This document shows positions 16,548-24,702 of a DNA stretch of 38,980 bases, piece by piece. A program made the position numbers and the translations under genes. The stretch spans positions 1 through 38,980 of the forward strand of contig NZ_AEDV01000025.1 in NCBI RefSeq assembly GCF_000148545.1. The letters run 5' to 3'. The notes beneath the pieces are model-generated. The model was not told the DNA's origin. It did not search any database and was given only the letters and a program-made list of their open reading frames with translations. Within the stretch, counting starts at the first letter, position 1. Each line of letters starts with the position of its first letter. Origin of the DNA: Streptococcus mitis SK597. GTDB lineage: Bacteria; Bacillota; Bacilli; Lactobacillales; Streptococcaceae.

Positions 16548-18293
16548 TTGAGTGAAAAGCCAAGAGAAGACGAAAAATTAAGCTTTAAAGAGCAGATTTT
16601 ACGTGATTTAGAACGCGTCAAAAAATATGAAGAAGATCAGGAAGAAGTTAATTTAGCTTCAATAAAATCCCAACTTTCTTCTAAAAATGATCAGTCGATA
16701 GAAGAGCTAATGGAAGATTCTCTATCAGCTGTAGAGGATATTGTGAGAAACGCTCCTACCGTGCCGACTCACCCCAGCCAAGATTTACCAGCTTCTCCAG
16801 CAGATGAGATAAAAAGAGAAACTCTTACTGTTCCAAGTCATCCCAGTCAAGATGCTCCTTCTTCTCCCGCGGAAGAGGCTGTAAGACAAGCTCCACTTGC
16901 TCCTAGTCACCCGAGTCAAGAAGGACCTTCTACTCCATCAGCGGAGGGAGTATCAAGACCAACTCCAGGACCTGTTAGTCCTAGAAACGTAGAGAAGGAA
17001 TTTAATGAAATTTCAACAAGGGTAGCTGTTTCTTATAAGACAGAAGGGCAGAAAGAAGTAGTAAAAAAAGAAGTTCCTACTTCAAAACCAGTAGAGGAAA
17101 AGAAAGTTGTAGAAGAAATGCCTGCAACTCCACGTCGTAGCCGTCGTGAGACAGTTCAGCCTACTAAGAAGAAAAAATCAGGATTCAAGACCTTCTTTAT
17201 TTCATTACTAATTTTCCTAGGATTGATTTCAGCAGGTGGTTACTTCGGTTATCAGTATGTTCAGTCGTCTTTGCAGCCTGTGGATGCTTCATCTAAACAA
17301 TATGTGACAGTGCAAATCCCAGAAGGGGCTAATGTTCAAACAATTGGTTCAACTCTTGAAAAGTCTGGCTTGATTAAACACGGGGTGATTTTTGCTTTTT
17401 ATGCGAAATATAAAAATTATTCAGATTTGAAATCTGGCTATTACAATTTGCAAAAGAGCATGAGTACAGAAGCTATCATTCACGAACTACAAAAAGGTGG
17501 AACAGCTGAAGCTCAAGAACCTGCGCTTGCGAATTTAACAATTCCAGAAGGTTATACGATTGATCAAATTGCACAAGCAGTAGGTCAATTGCAAGGTGAA
17601 TTCAAAGAGCCTTTGACAGCGGATGCCTTTCTAGCAAAAGTTCAAGATGAGAGCTTTATCAGTCAAGAAGTTGCCAAATATCCGAGTCTACTTGAAAGCT
17701 TGCCTACAAAGGAAAGTGGCGTTCGTTACCGTTTGGAAGGATTCCTCTTCCCAGCTACATATTCTATCAAGGAAAGTACAACTATTGAAAGCTTGATTGA
17801 TGAGATGTTGGCAGCTATGGACAAGACTTTGGCACCTCATTACAGTACGATTAAGTCTAAGAATTTGACGGTCAATGAATTGCTGACCATTGCTTCTCTT
17901 GTCGAAAAAGAAGGAGCTAAGACTGAAGATCGTAAGTTGATTGCAGGTGTATTCTACAATCGCTTGAATCTTGGTATGCCACTTCAAAGCAATATTGCCA
18001 TCTTGTATGCCCAAGGCAAACTTGGTCAGAAGATTAGTCTTGCCGACGATGCTGGAATTGATACATCGATTAATTCACCATACAATGTTTATACAAATCT
18101 AGGCCTCATGCCTGGTCCGGTAGATAGTCCAAGCTTGGATGCTATCGAGTCAAGTATCAATCAGACTAAGAGTGATAACCTTTACTTTGTTGCAGATGTG
18201 ACAGATGGTAAGGTCTACTATGCTAGCAATAAAGAAGAACATGATCGGAATGTTGCCGACCATGTCAACAGCAAATTAAACCAAACAAACTAA
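16548..18293 (+). CDS. mltG: Endolytic murein transglycosylase MltG
   Basis: Membrane-anchored enzyme of 581 residues that cuts nascent glycan strands; in pneumococcus MltG works with the peripheral peptidoglycan synthesis machinery. The start is a TTG, chosen because GAGGAGGA stands seven bases upstream. A long cytoplasmic N-terminus (1-210) contains three imperfect repeats built on P(T/S)HPSQ followed by P(A/S)SPA. One membrane helix lies at about 213-235. The outer part holds a LysM-like subdomain and the YceG catalytic domain with ASLVEKEGAKTEDR; E453 matches the catalytic glutamate of E. coli MltG. It was formerly annotated as aminodeoxychorismate lyase-like. greA follows after a hairpin. 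Confidence 0.95.
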   Translation: MSEKPREDEKLSFKEQILRDLERVKKYEEDQEEVNLASIKSQLSSKNDQSIEELMEDSLSAVEDIVRNAPTVPTHPSQDLPASPADEIKRETLTVPSHPSQDAPSSPAEEAVRQAPLAPSHPSQEGPSTPSAEGVSRPTPGPVSPRNVEKEFNEISTRVAVSYKTEGQKEVVKKEVPTSKPVEEKKVVEEMPATPRRSRRETVQPTKKKKSGFKTFFISLLIFLGLISAGGYFGYQYVQSSLQPVDASSKQYVTVQIPEGANVQTIGSTLEKSGLIKHGVIFAFYAKYKNYSDLKSGYYNLQKSMSTEAIIHELQKGGTAEAQEPALANLTIPEGYTIDQIAQAVGQLQGEFKEPLTADAFLAKVQDESFISQEVAKYPSLLESLPTKESGVRYRLEGFLFPATYSIKESTTIESLIDEMLAAMDKTLAPHYSTIKSKNLTVNELLTIASLVEKEGAKTEDRKLIAGVFYNRLNLGMPLQSNIAILYAQGKLGQKISLADDAGIDTSINSPYNVYTNLGLMPGPVDSPSLDAIESSINQTKSDNLYFVADVTDGKVYYASNKEEHDRNVADHVNSKLNQTN

Positions 18294-18319
18294 AATTATG
18301 TGATACTTCACATAATTTT
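18292..18319 (+). terminator. Perfect 12-bp hairpin between mltG and greA
   Basis: AAAATTATGTGA (18292-18303), loop TACT, TCACATAATTTT (18308-18319). There are only four T and no longer tract, so it may be a partial terminator or RNA-stability hairpin. No separate greA promoter is evident, so greA may be reached by read-through. Confidence 0.65.
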
Positions 18320-18354
18320 AGTTAGAAAATATCATCAGAAGAAAGTTGAGAAAA

Positions 18355-18837
18355 ATGGCAGAAAAAACATATCCTATGACCCTTGCGGAAAAGGAAAAAC
18401 TTGAAAAAGAATTAGAAGAATTGAAATTGGTTCGCCGTCCAGAAGTGGTAGAACGCATTAAGATTGCCCGTTCATACGGTGACCTTTCTGAAAACAGTGA
18501 ATACGAAGCGGCTAAGGATGAACAAGCCTTTGTCGAAGGACAAATCTCTAGCTTGGAAACAAAAATCCGTTATGCTGAAATCGTCAATAGTGACTCAGTT
18601 GCCCAAGACGAAGTAGCGATTGGTAAAACAGTCACTATCCAAGAAATTGGTGAGGATGAAGAAGAAGTTTATATTATCGTAGGTTCAGCTGGTGCGGATG
18701 CCTTTGCAGGTAAAGTTTCAAATGAAAGTCCAATTGGACAAGCCTTGATTGGTAAGAAAACAGGTGACACAGCAACTATTGAAACACCTGTTGGTAGCTA
18801 TGATGTAAAAATCTTAAAGGTTGAAAAAACAGCCTAA
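18355..18837 (+). CDS. greA: Transcription elongation factor GreA
   Basis: A 160-residue factor that enters the RNA polymerase secondary channel and stimulates cleavage of backtracked RNA. The N-terminal coiled coil contains the acidic tip in [19 protein letters not shown], and the C-terminal FKBP-like domain includes [15 protein letters not shown] place the start at the ATG at 18355 (MAEKTYPM); a TTG nine bases upstream in frame is less likely because the usual GreA begins here. It follows mltG as in pneumococci and ends at a strong terminator. Confidence 0.97.
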   Translation: MAEKTYPMTLAEKEKLEKELEELKLVRRPEVVERIKIARSYGDLSENSEYEAAKDEQAFVEGQISSLETKIRYAEIVNSDSVAQDEVAIGKTVTIQEIGEDEEEVYIIVGSAGADAFAGKVSNESPIGQALIGKKTGDTATIETPVGSYDVKILKVEKTA

Positions 18838-18846
18838 AAACAGAAG

Positions 18847-18886
18847 AAAGGAGTGGGGAGGCAGTGCGCTTCACTCACTCCTTTTT
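18847..18886 (+). terminator. Terminator after greA
   Basis: AAAGGAGTG (18847-18855) pairs with CACTCCTTT (18876-18884), with an inner AGTG/CACT stem, followed by T. Confidence 0.85.
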
Positions 18887-18912
18887 CCATTTTAAATTGA
18901 ATTGGAGACGAT

Positions 18913-20277
18913 ATGAGTTCAAAGAAGAAAAAAAATAAGATGGAGCGTGGTCTGACCAATCGTCACGTGCAGGTTATGGCCATTGCGGGAACAATTGGAA
19001 CAGGACTCTTTTTGGGAGCAGGTCGCTCTATCAGCCTAACAGGTCCTTCCATTGTACTGATTTATATGATTACTGGAGCCTTTATGTTCCTCATGATGCG
19101 TGCGGTTGGGGAAATGCTTTATCAAGATCCTGAGCAACATACCTTTATCAACTTTATCACGCGTCATTTGGGTAAGGGCTGGGGTTATTTCTCAGTTTGG
19201 TCTTACTGGCTATCCGTTGTCTTTATCGGTATGGCGGAAATCACAGCTATCTCTCACTACGTTCAGTTTTGGTTCCCTAGCTGGCCAAGTTGGATGATTG
19301 AGATTGGATTTTTGACCATTCTAGCCTTGGTCAATCTGATTGCAGTTAAGCTCTTTGGGGAAGTTGAGTTTTGGTTTGCTATGGTCAAGATTGTGGCTAT
19401 TTTAGCTATGATTGCCACAGGAGTCTTTATGGTCTTGACAGGCTTTAAGACACCTCATGGAGTAGCAAGTTTAGCAAATATTACTGACAATTTCTCCCTC
19501 TTCCCAAATGGTGGAGTTAACTTTGTCATGGCCTTCCAGATGGTTTTCTTTGCCTACCTTATGATTGAGTTTATCGGGGTCACAACTTCAGAAACAAAAA
19601 ATCCACGTCAGGTCTTGCCAAAAGCCGTTAAGGAAATTCCTTTGCGTATCGCCTTTTTCTACGGTGGTGCCCTCTTAGCCATCATGGCTATCATTCCCTG
19701 GCGTGAACTTGCATCGGCTGATTCTCCTTTTGTAACAGTATTTGAATTGGCAGGTATCAAGTGGGCAGCGGCCTTGATTAACTTTGTCGTTTTGACGTCA
19801 GCAGCATCTGCTCTTAATTCAACCCTTTATTCAACAGGTCGTCATTTGTATCAGATTGCCCATGATTCGCCCAATCCATTCTTAAAGGCTATCAAGGCAG
19901 ATACTCTTTCCCGTCACAACGTACCACAAAATGCCATCATCGCCTCAGCAATTTTGATTGCCCTAGCAGCCTTTATCAACGTATTGCCAGGTGTTTCCGA
20001 TGCCTTTGCCTTGATTACGGCATCATCATCAGGTGTCTATATCGCCATTTATATCTTGATTATGCTGGCTCACCTTAAATACCGCAAGTCACCAGACTTT
20101 ATGGCAGATGGTTATCTCATGCCCCATTATCGTTTCCTAAATCCTTTAACCATGCTCTTCTTTGCCTTTGTCTTTGTAACCCTCTTTTTACAAGAGTCTA
20201 CATTTGTCGGAGCAATCGGTTCAGCTATTTGGATTATCGGTTTCGGGATTTATAGCCAGTGGAAATTTAGAAAATAG
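18913..20277 (+). CDS. Amino acid permease (APC superfamily, AAT family)
   Basis: A 454-residue integral membrane transporter with 12 predicted helices. The first helix contains the substrate-binding signature AIAGTIGTGLFLGAG at about 24-38, and EFIGVTTSETKNPRQVLPKAV in the loop after helix 6 is characteristic of proton-coupled AAT transporters such as CycA, AroP and GabP. The substrate cannot be read from sequence; the N-terminus (RGLTNRHVQVMAIAG) looks most like the D-alanine/D-serine/glycine (CycA) side of the family. It is preceded by the greA terminator and followed by a terminator whose sequence recurs seven kilobases downstream. No clear promoter is seen in the short 5' gap. Confidence 0.88.
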   Translation: MSSKKKKNKMERGLTNRHVQVMAIAGTIGTGLFLGAGRSISLTGPSIVLIYMITGAFMFLMMRAVGEMLYQDPEQHTFINFITRHLGKGWGYFSVWSYWLSVVFIGMAEITAISHYVQFWFPSWPSWMIEIGFLTILALVNLIAVKLFGEVEFWFAMVKIVAILAMIATGVFMVLTGFKTPHGVASLANITDNFSLFPNGGVNFVMAFQMVFFAYLMIEFIGVTTSETKNPRQVLPKAVKEIPLRIAFFYGGALLAIMAIIPWRELASADSPFVTVFELAGIKWAAALINFVVLTSAASALNSTLYSTGRHLYQIAHDSPNPFLKAIKADTLSRHNVPQNAIIASAILIALAAFINVLPGVSDAFALITASSSGVYIAIYILIMLAHLKYRKSPDFMADGYLMPHYRFLNPLTMLFFAFVFVTLFLQESTFVGAIGSAIWIIGFGIYSQWKFRK

Positions 20278-20284
20278 ATTAAGG

Positions 20285-20315
20285 ACTCATCAACTCAGGT
20301 TGGTGGGTTTTTGCT
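20285..20315 (+). terminator. Terminator after the permease, copy 1 of a 31-bp repeat
   Basis: ACTCATCAAC and GTTGGTGGGT form the stem around TCAG, followed by TTTTT. The same 31 bases with a single change occur at 27196-27226. The two copies bracket the Rgg/surface-protein island. Confidence 0.85.
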
Positions 20316-20328
20316 TTAAAATCAAGTC

Positions 20329-20368
20329 AAAAAAGCACCAGAGTCTAAAGGTGACTTTGGTGCTTTAA
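20329..20368 (-). terminator. Terminator of the Rgg-type regulator gene
   Basis: AAAGCACCA and TGGTGCTTT pair with an inner AGTC/GACT stem. On the minus strand the hairpin is followed by six T, which places it as the end of the regulator transcript. Confidence 0.8.
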
Positions 20369-20404
20369 AGTTATAAACATTTTGCTCTGAACTGATGTTG
20401 ATAG

Positions 20405-21328
20405 TTATTCTACATCTTCCATAGGGAATGGAATGCCAGTTTTATTCAGTCGTTGAACTTCTTGGATAAATGTATTTTTACAATTATACATAAATGATAG
20501 TGGGAAAAAGTCGTTTTGGGCATCAATGTAATGAATCACAGCTTTAGCTCGTTCAATAGACTTAGGATTATTTTGTCGAAGCAGATTGTATACTTCATAC
20601 ATGTTCACATAAAATATACTAATAAGTGAAAATCGAGTGAAATGATCTTGAGTTAGTAATAATTTTAGTTTATCGATAAGTTTTTCTGCATTCTGGTAAT
20701 ATCCACAACGAGAGTAAACCTTAATCAAACTGATTAATGGACTAATGTGGACTACTGAAAAATATGGACTTTTAGATTTTGAATTTTCTAAATTATTGCT
20801 GATTATTTTTTCTAGGTACTCAAGAAACTTTTTTTCAAAAGATAGATTTCTAATATTAAATAGAATGTCTAAAATATAAAAATCATATGAATAGAAAGTT
20901 TCTAACCTAGAAATATAGTTCATTAGGTTGTCGACAGCTTCTAACTCATTAGGTGTATATAGTTCTATTGTCTTTGATTTTACTATGAGTAGGAGCATAA
21001 TATAATAGTCTAACGGATTGTGCCAATCTTTTTTCCCTCCAAGTATTTCTCTAGCTTTTAAAAAATCTTTGTTATCAAGAGCTAGAAAGATATTATTTAC
21101 TTTATGAAAATTTTCTTCCGGAGTTTTAAGTAATTCATCGATATCAGAAACTTCTACATTTAGTTTATCTAATAAATAAAAAAATGTATCTACTTTAACA
21201 GTGGAGAGTCCTTTTTCAAAACGACTGAGATTATTGGGAGTAATGGCATCTCCAGCAGCCTCTTTGAGGCTCATATTGCGATCTTGACGGATTTTTTGAA
21301 TGATTTCTCCATAGTGTTTTGATTCCAT
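20405..21328 (-). CDS. Rgg/GadR/MutR-family transcriptional regulator
   Basis: A 307-residue regulator. The N-terminus is an XRE-type helix-turn-helix (about residues 8-62, MSLKEAAGDAITPNNLSRFEKG). The rest is an all-helical TPR-like domain, the architecture of Rgg proteins that often bind short peptide pheromones. It is transcribed away from the surface-protein operon, with AAGGAGA before the ATG and a TTCAAA-N17-TATAAT promoter. Two copies of an 18-bp palindrome in the shared intergenic region are plausible operators, so it probably controls the divergent LPXTG gene and perhaps itself. I see no short hydrophobic peptide gene of the SHP type nearby, so it may be a stand-alone member. Confidence 0.85.
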   Translation of the reverse strand: MESKHYGEIIQKIRQDRNMSLKEAAGDAITPNNLSRFEKGLSTVKVDTFFYLLDKLNVEVSDIDELLKTPEENFHKVNNIFLALDNKDFLKAREILGGKKDWHNPLDYYIMLLLIVKSKTIELYTPNELEAVDNLMNYISRLETFYSYDFYILDILFNIRNLSFEKKFLEYLEKIISNNLENSKSKSPYFSVVHISPLISLIKVYSRCGYYQNAEKLIDKLKLLLTQDHFTRFSLISIFYVNMYEVYNLLRQNNPKSIERAKAVIHYIDAQNDFFPLSFMYNCKNTFIQEVQRLNKTGIPFPMEDVE

Positions 21329-21356
21329 GATAGTCTCCTTAAGTTTTATTGATTTT

Positions 21357-21385
21357 ATTATAACTTAAATTTCTCCATTTTTGAA
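21357..21385 (-). promoter_or_regulatory. Promoter of the Rgg-type regulator
   Basis: Minus-strand TTCAAA (21385-21380), 17 bp, TATAAT (21362-21357). The first palindrome begins five bases upstream of this -35 box. Confidence 0.6.
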
Positions 21386-21389
21386 AAAA

Positions 21390-21407
21390 TCTACTGTTTT
21401 TAGTAGA
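21390..21407. promoter_or_regulatory. Palindromic operator candidate 1
   Basis: TCTACTGTTTTTAGTAGA, extended on both sides by A and T runs into a longer inverted repeat (21384-21413). It matches the second site in 15 of 18 positions. Confidence 0.65.
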
Positions 21408-21423
21408 TTTTTTTGGAAAATCT

Positions 21424-21432
21424 GGGGGGGGG
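21424..21432 (+). repeat. Run of nine G between the two operator candidates
   Basis: A G9 homopolymer in an AT-rich promoter region. Such tracts change length by slipped-strand mispairing and can shift the spacing of regulatory sites. Confidence 0.85.
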
Positions 21433-21439
21433 ATAAAAT

Positions 21440-21457
21440 TCTACTATTTTCGGTAGA
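21440..21457. promoter_or_regulatory. Palindromic operator candidate 2
   Basis: TCTACTATTTTCGGTAGA, beginning exactly 50 bp after site 1. Its right end lies four bases before the expected -35 position of the surface-protein promoter, the usual place for an activator. Confidence 0.65.
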
Positions 21458-21484
21458 AATATCCAAAAAGGAGTTTCTTTACTG

Positions 21485-21490
21485 TATAAT
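21485..21490 (+). promoter_or_regulatory. -10 box of the surface-protein operon
   Basis: TATAAT with no recognisable -35 box at the right distance (TCCAAA at 21462-21467). This suggests dependence on an activator bound at the adjacent palindrome. AAGGAG precedes the ATG at 21520. Confidence 0.6.
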
Positions 21491-21519
21491 CAAGTCAATC
21501 AAAAGTAAAGGAGATAAGG

Positions 21520-24333
21520 ATGAAAAAGTCCCTAATTATGACAACTGCTACTCTTGCGGCAACCCTTGGTGCTGCGGCAACTTCTACAACGGTATTCGCT
21601 ACTGAGGCTCCAACTGAAAATACGGTTAACGCCACAGTCAACAATAAGGTCACAGACAAAGACCTGTCTGACGCTGAAAAACACGCTGTAGATACAGCAA
21701 AAGATGCCGACCAAAAAGCAAAAGATGCTGGTCAGGCTAAAGACAAGCTTGACAAGACACAAAAAGACAAAGACGCCAAAACAGCTGAAAAAGATGCCCT
21801 TGAAAAAGACCTTGAAAAGGCAAAAGACGCTACACCTGAAAAAATCAAAGATGAAACTGATGATGTAGACGCTAAAGAAAAGGCTAAAGCTGACAAAGAC
21901 GCGGATGTTAAAGATAAGGCGAACCAAGTCAACAACAAGTCTGATGAAGCCAAACGCGCTAAAGCTGAACTTGATAAGGCTCGTACAGGGGTTGAAAAGG
22001 CTGACAAAGAGCTGAAAGACGCAACGGACGACTTTGACCCAGCAGCTAAAGAAAAGGCTCAAAAAGAAAAAGATAACGCGGATAAAGATGTGCGTATCAA
22101 AGACCAAGCCAAACGCGATGTGGAAACAGAGCTTGAAAAAGCAAAAAAAGCCGACAAAACGCGTGAAGCTAAGAAAAGTCAAGAACGTCAAAACAAAGCT
22201 GACAAAGAAGCGGATAAGACAGCAAAAGAAGGCGATGTAAGAGACGCGGAACAAACTATCAAAGACGCGGAAGAAAAGCTAAAAACAGCTCAATATCCGA
22301 CAGAGGTCATCCTAACGCTAGAATGGCGTGACAAAGCGAAAGAGTTGATTCACAAATACAAAGAATCTTATCCAGAACCATATCCAGATTTGACTGGTAT
22401 GGACCTTGACCAAATTGACAAAGCTGGCGAAGCATGGAGAGCTCGCTATAACGTTTGGTTGGAACAATATCGTAAAGATATTCGCCGACTAGAAGATGAA
22501 CTCATTAAATTAGACCGACAAGCCAATGAAAATTGGACGAATCGAATCCGCAACATCAGAAAAAATGGACTTCAAGACGACAACACAGACGTCAAATATG
22601 ACCCAAATAACCTCCCTCAAGATGTTGTTGATGAATTGAATGACCGATTTATTACCCTTCTCAACAGTCTTCGTAAACAATTGAACTTGCCAGAGGCAAA
22701 ACTCAATACAAATAAAAAAGATTTTGCCAAAGAAGTCGCAAAAGTTTACAAAGACAATGACTACCAAGGTAAAGGGCACTTCGGAAGAGGCATTAACGAG
22801 GTCGCTCGTAAACGAGGATTAGCAACTTCTGCCAATCCAGGTGTTGAAACGACTAGGCAATATTATGAAAACCTCCTGACTCTCTTTACTAGAACTGATA
22901 AAATGACCAAACAAGAACTCATTGCAAATTTGACAGAGAATTTTTTGTCGTTATTTGCGGAAGGATATACGAATAGGCACTACGGTCACTTCTATAGCCT
23001 ACTACAAGCTGACAGCTTAGGATTGAACACCTCTCTTATCAAAGGGGGACAAATTTTAGATGCCCTTGGTTCTCAATATTGGACACACCTCTTCCGTATT
23101 CACGTTTTGAATGTGAAAAACGCAGATTCTATCGACAACGCTGATACAGACATCAAAAAAGCTAAGTTTGACGAACTCTATGGGCCAAACTCTAAGGCTA
23201 ATCTTCCAACCCCAACGGTGAAAGACAAGGGACAAATCGAAGCAGAATTAGAAAAAGCTAAAGCAGACAAGAAAACAGCTGAAGACAACTTGAAACAAGT
23301 GAAAACAGAGCTTCAAGAAATTGAGAAACGCATTGCCGACTTGGAAAAAGAAGTGTCTGAAACGCCAGCTAAAGAAGCAAAACGTACCGAAGCGGTCAAA
23401 GAGCTAGAAAAAGCTAAAGAAAAAGCAGAAGACGCTCAACGTAAGCTAGAACATGCAACGCTTGACGACAATGCCAAAACCCGACGTTTAGAAAACGCTC
23501 GCAAGGCAAAAGCCGAAGCGGACAAAGAATTGGCTAAGAAACTGGCTGAAAGTCAACAAAAAGACAAAGAATTGGAAACTGCGAAGATTGAGCGTTTGAA
23601 AGCCGACAAAGAGTTGAAAGACGCAGAAGGCGCACTCCAAAAGGCAAAAGACAAGTTAGCAGAGACACTTCGTTTAAGCCAAGAAAAAGCCAAACTGGAA
23701 GAAGAATTGAAAGCTAAGTCAAAAGAGTTGGATGAACTCGGCAAACACGTAGACGACTTAAAACGTGACGTGAAACAAAAAGAAGACGAAGCGGAAAAAG
23801 CTCGTGAGGTCAAAGATGAAGCAGAACGCGAGTATCAAAAATTGCTCCTACGTAAGACAATCGACGACGCACTTATTCCAGAACAACCAGAATTCAAAGG
23901 TGGGGTAAATGGTGAAGGTCTAATCCAACCGGAACTTCCAGAATTCCCAATGGAGAAGTTGCCTGTTTATGAACCAAAAGTTGAACAACCTAAGGTAGAA
24001 CAACCGAAAGTTGATGAGCCTAAGAATGAAAAACCTAAGGTAGAAGAGCCAGGCAAGGATCCAAGTCAAGAACCGAGCAAAGAACCAGGAAAAGAGCCAG
24101 GTCAAGAACGGGGCAAAAAGACAGGTAAAGAGCCAGGTCAATCTGGTGACCAAGATGTGAAACCTGTGGGACCAGCACCAAGCTACCAAGCACCAGCAGT
24201 TCTGTCTCAAGCGAAACAAGAAGCTGTACAAAAAGCATTGCCAAATACTGGAAGTCAAGTGAGCCTACTAGCTTTATTAGGATATGGCTTCTTAGCAGGA
24301 TTAGGAATTGCTTTAAAGAAAAAAGAGGGATAA
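21520..24333 (+). CDS. LPXTG-anchored coiled-coil surface protein with SEC10/PgrA-like domain
   Basis: A 937-residue cell-wall protein. The signal peptide (about 1-27) ends in TTVFA. Residues 40-260 and 565-780 are lysine/glutamate/alanine-rich coiled coils. Between them, about 265-550, lies a globular region with LNSLRKQLNLPEAKLNTNK and a YTNRHYGHFYSLLQADSLG segment that resembles the SEC10/PgrA surface-exclusion domain of enterococcal plasmids. A proline-rich stalk (PKVEQPKVE repeats, then GKEPGQ units) precedes the LPNTG sortase motif (907-911), a hydrophobic segment and a KKKEG tail. The coding bias (many GAC, GCG and CGT codons) differs from the AT-rich neighbours. It lies divergent from an Rgg regulator and heads an operon with two lipoproteins and a choline-binding protein. 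It could act in adhesion, aggregation or surface exclusion. Confidence 0.88.
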   Translation: MKKSLIMTTATLAATLGAAATSTTVFATEAPTENTVNATVNNKVTDKDLSDAEKHAVDTAKDADQKAKDAGQAKDKLDKTQKDKDAKTAEKDALEKDLEKAKDATPEKIKDETDDVDAKEKAKADKDADVKDKANQVNNKSDEAKRAKAELDKARTGVEKADKELKDATDDFDPAAKEKAQKEKDNADKDVRIKDQAKRDVETELEKAKKADKTREAKKSQERQNKADKEADKTAKEGDVRDAEQTIKDAEEKLKTAQYPTEVILTLEWRDKAKELIHKYKESYPEPYPDLTGMDLDQIDKAGEAWRARYNVWLEQYRKDIRRLEDELIKLDRQANENWTNRIRNIRKNGLQDDNTDVKYDPNNLPQDVVDELNDRFITLLNSLRKQLNLPEAKLNTNKKDFAKEVAKVYKDNDYQGKGHFGRGINEVARKRGLATSANPGVETTRQYYENLLTLFTRTDKMTKQELIANLTENFLSLFAEGYTNRHYGHFYSLLQADSLGLNTSLIKGGQILDALGSQYWTHLFRIHVLNVKNADSIDNADTDIKKAKFDELYGPNSKANLPTPTVKDKGQIEAELEKAKADKKTAEDNLKQVKTELQEIEKRIADLEKEVSETPAKEAKRTEAVKELEKAKEKAEDAQRKLEHATLDDNAKTRRLENARKAKAEADKELAKKLAESQQKDKELETAKIERLKADKELKDAEGALQKAKDKLAETLRLSQEKAKLEEELKAKSKELDELGKHVDDLKRDVKQKEDEAEKAREVKDEAEREYQKLLLRKTIDDALIPEQPEFKGGVNGEGLIQPELPEFPMEKLPVYEPKVEQPKVEQPKVDEPKNEKPKVEEPGKDPSQEPSKEPGKEPGQERGKKTGKEPGQSGDQDVKPVGPAPSYQAPAVLSQAKQEAVQKALPNTGSQVSLLALLGYGFLAGLGIALKKKEG

Positions 24334-24335
24334 AA

Positions 24336-24692
24336 TTGAAAAAGAAAGTTGCATTTGTATTATCGTTAGTAACTAGCCTATTGCTTTTAGTAGCCTGTTC
24401 ATCAGCAGATGGGACTTATGTCTATCAAGGTAGCATGCCATTTATGGAAGAAGTAACCGTGACTATCCAAATCAAGGGTGATAAGGGACAAGTTCATACA
24501 AAAGGAAAAACGATTGGTTTCCTAACAGAGGGCCAGCAAACGGAGCATACATATGAGATGAAGGTCAACCAGAAAGAAAAGACTTTTGAATTATCTTCAA
24601 TGAAACTAGGTTATGAGATTAAAGGCGGAGAGTTGACCATTACTTCAGATTCGACTGGTATACTGGCTGGCAAATCTTTTAAAAAGAAATAA
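24336..24692 (+). CDS. Small lipoprotein of unknown function
   Basis: A 118-residue secreted lipoprotein. The start is a TTG two bases after the surface-protein stop, with GAGGG in front of it, so it is translationally linked. The signal peptide ends in the lipobox LVAC (C21). The mature part is mostly beta-strand-like (TYVYQGSMPFMEEVTVTIQI, then alternating threonine- and lysine-rich strands), compatible with a small beta-barrel lipoprotein. I recognise no named domain. It lies in an operon of surface proteins. Confidence 0.8.
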   Translation: MKKKVAFVLSLVTSLLLLVACSSADGTYVYQGSMPFMEEVTVTIQIKGDKGQVHTKGKTIGFLTEGQQTEHTYEMKVNQKEKTFELSSMKLGYEIKGGELTITSDSTGILAGKSFKKK

Positions 24693-24702
24693 CGGAGGTA
24701 TT

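Noticed and set aside
21329-21519. A short hydrophobic peptide (SHP) pheromone gene next to the Rgg regulator
   Set aside because: No frame with a ribosome site encodes a short peptide with a hydrophobic C-terminus in this interval.
21381-21605. A small protein-coding gene between the Rgg gene and the surface protein
   Set aside because: The frame starts inside the palindromic promoter region without a ribosome site and overlaps the real start of the surface protein in another frame.
21532-22254. A 240-codon minus-strand open frame inside the surface-protein gene
   Set aside because: It is an antisense shadow of the lysine/glutamate-rich coiled coil: it reads as phenylalanine- and valine-rich nonsense with no start signals.
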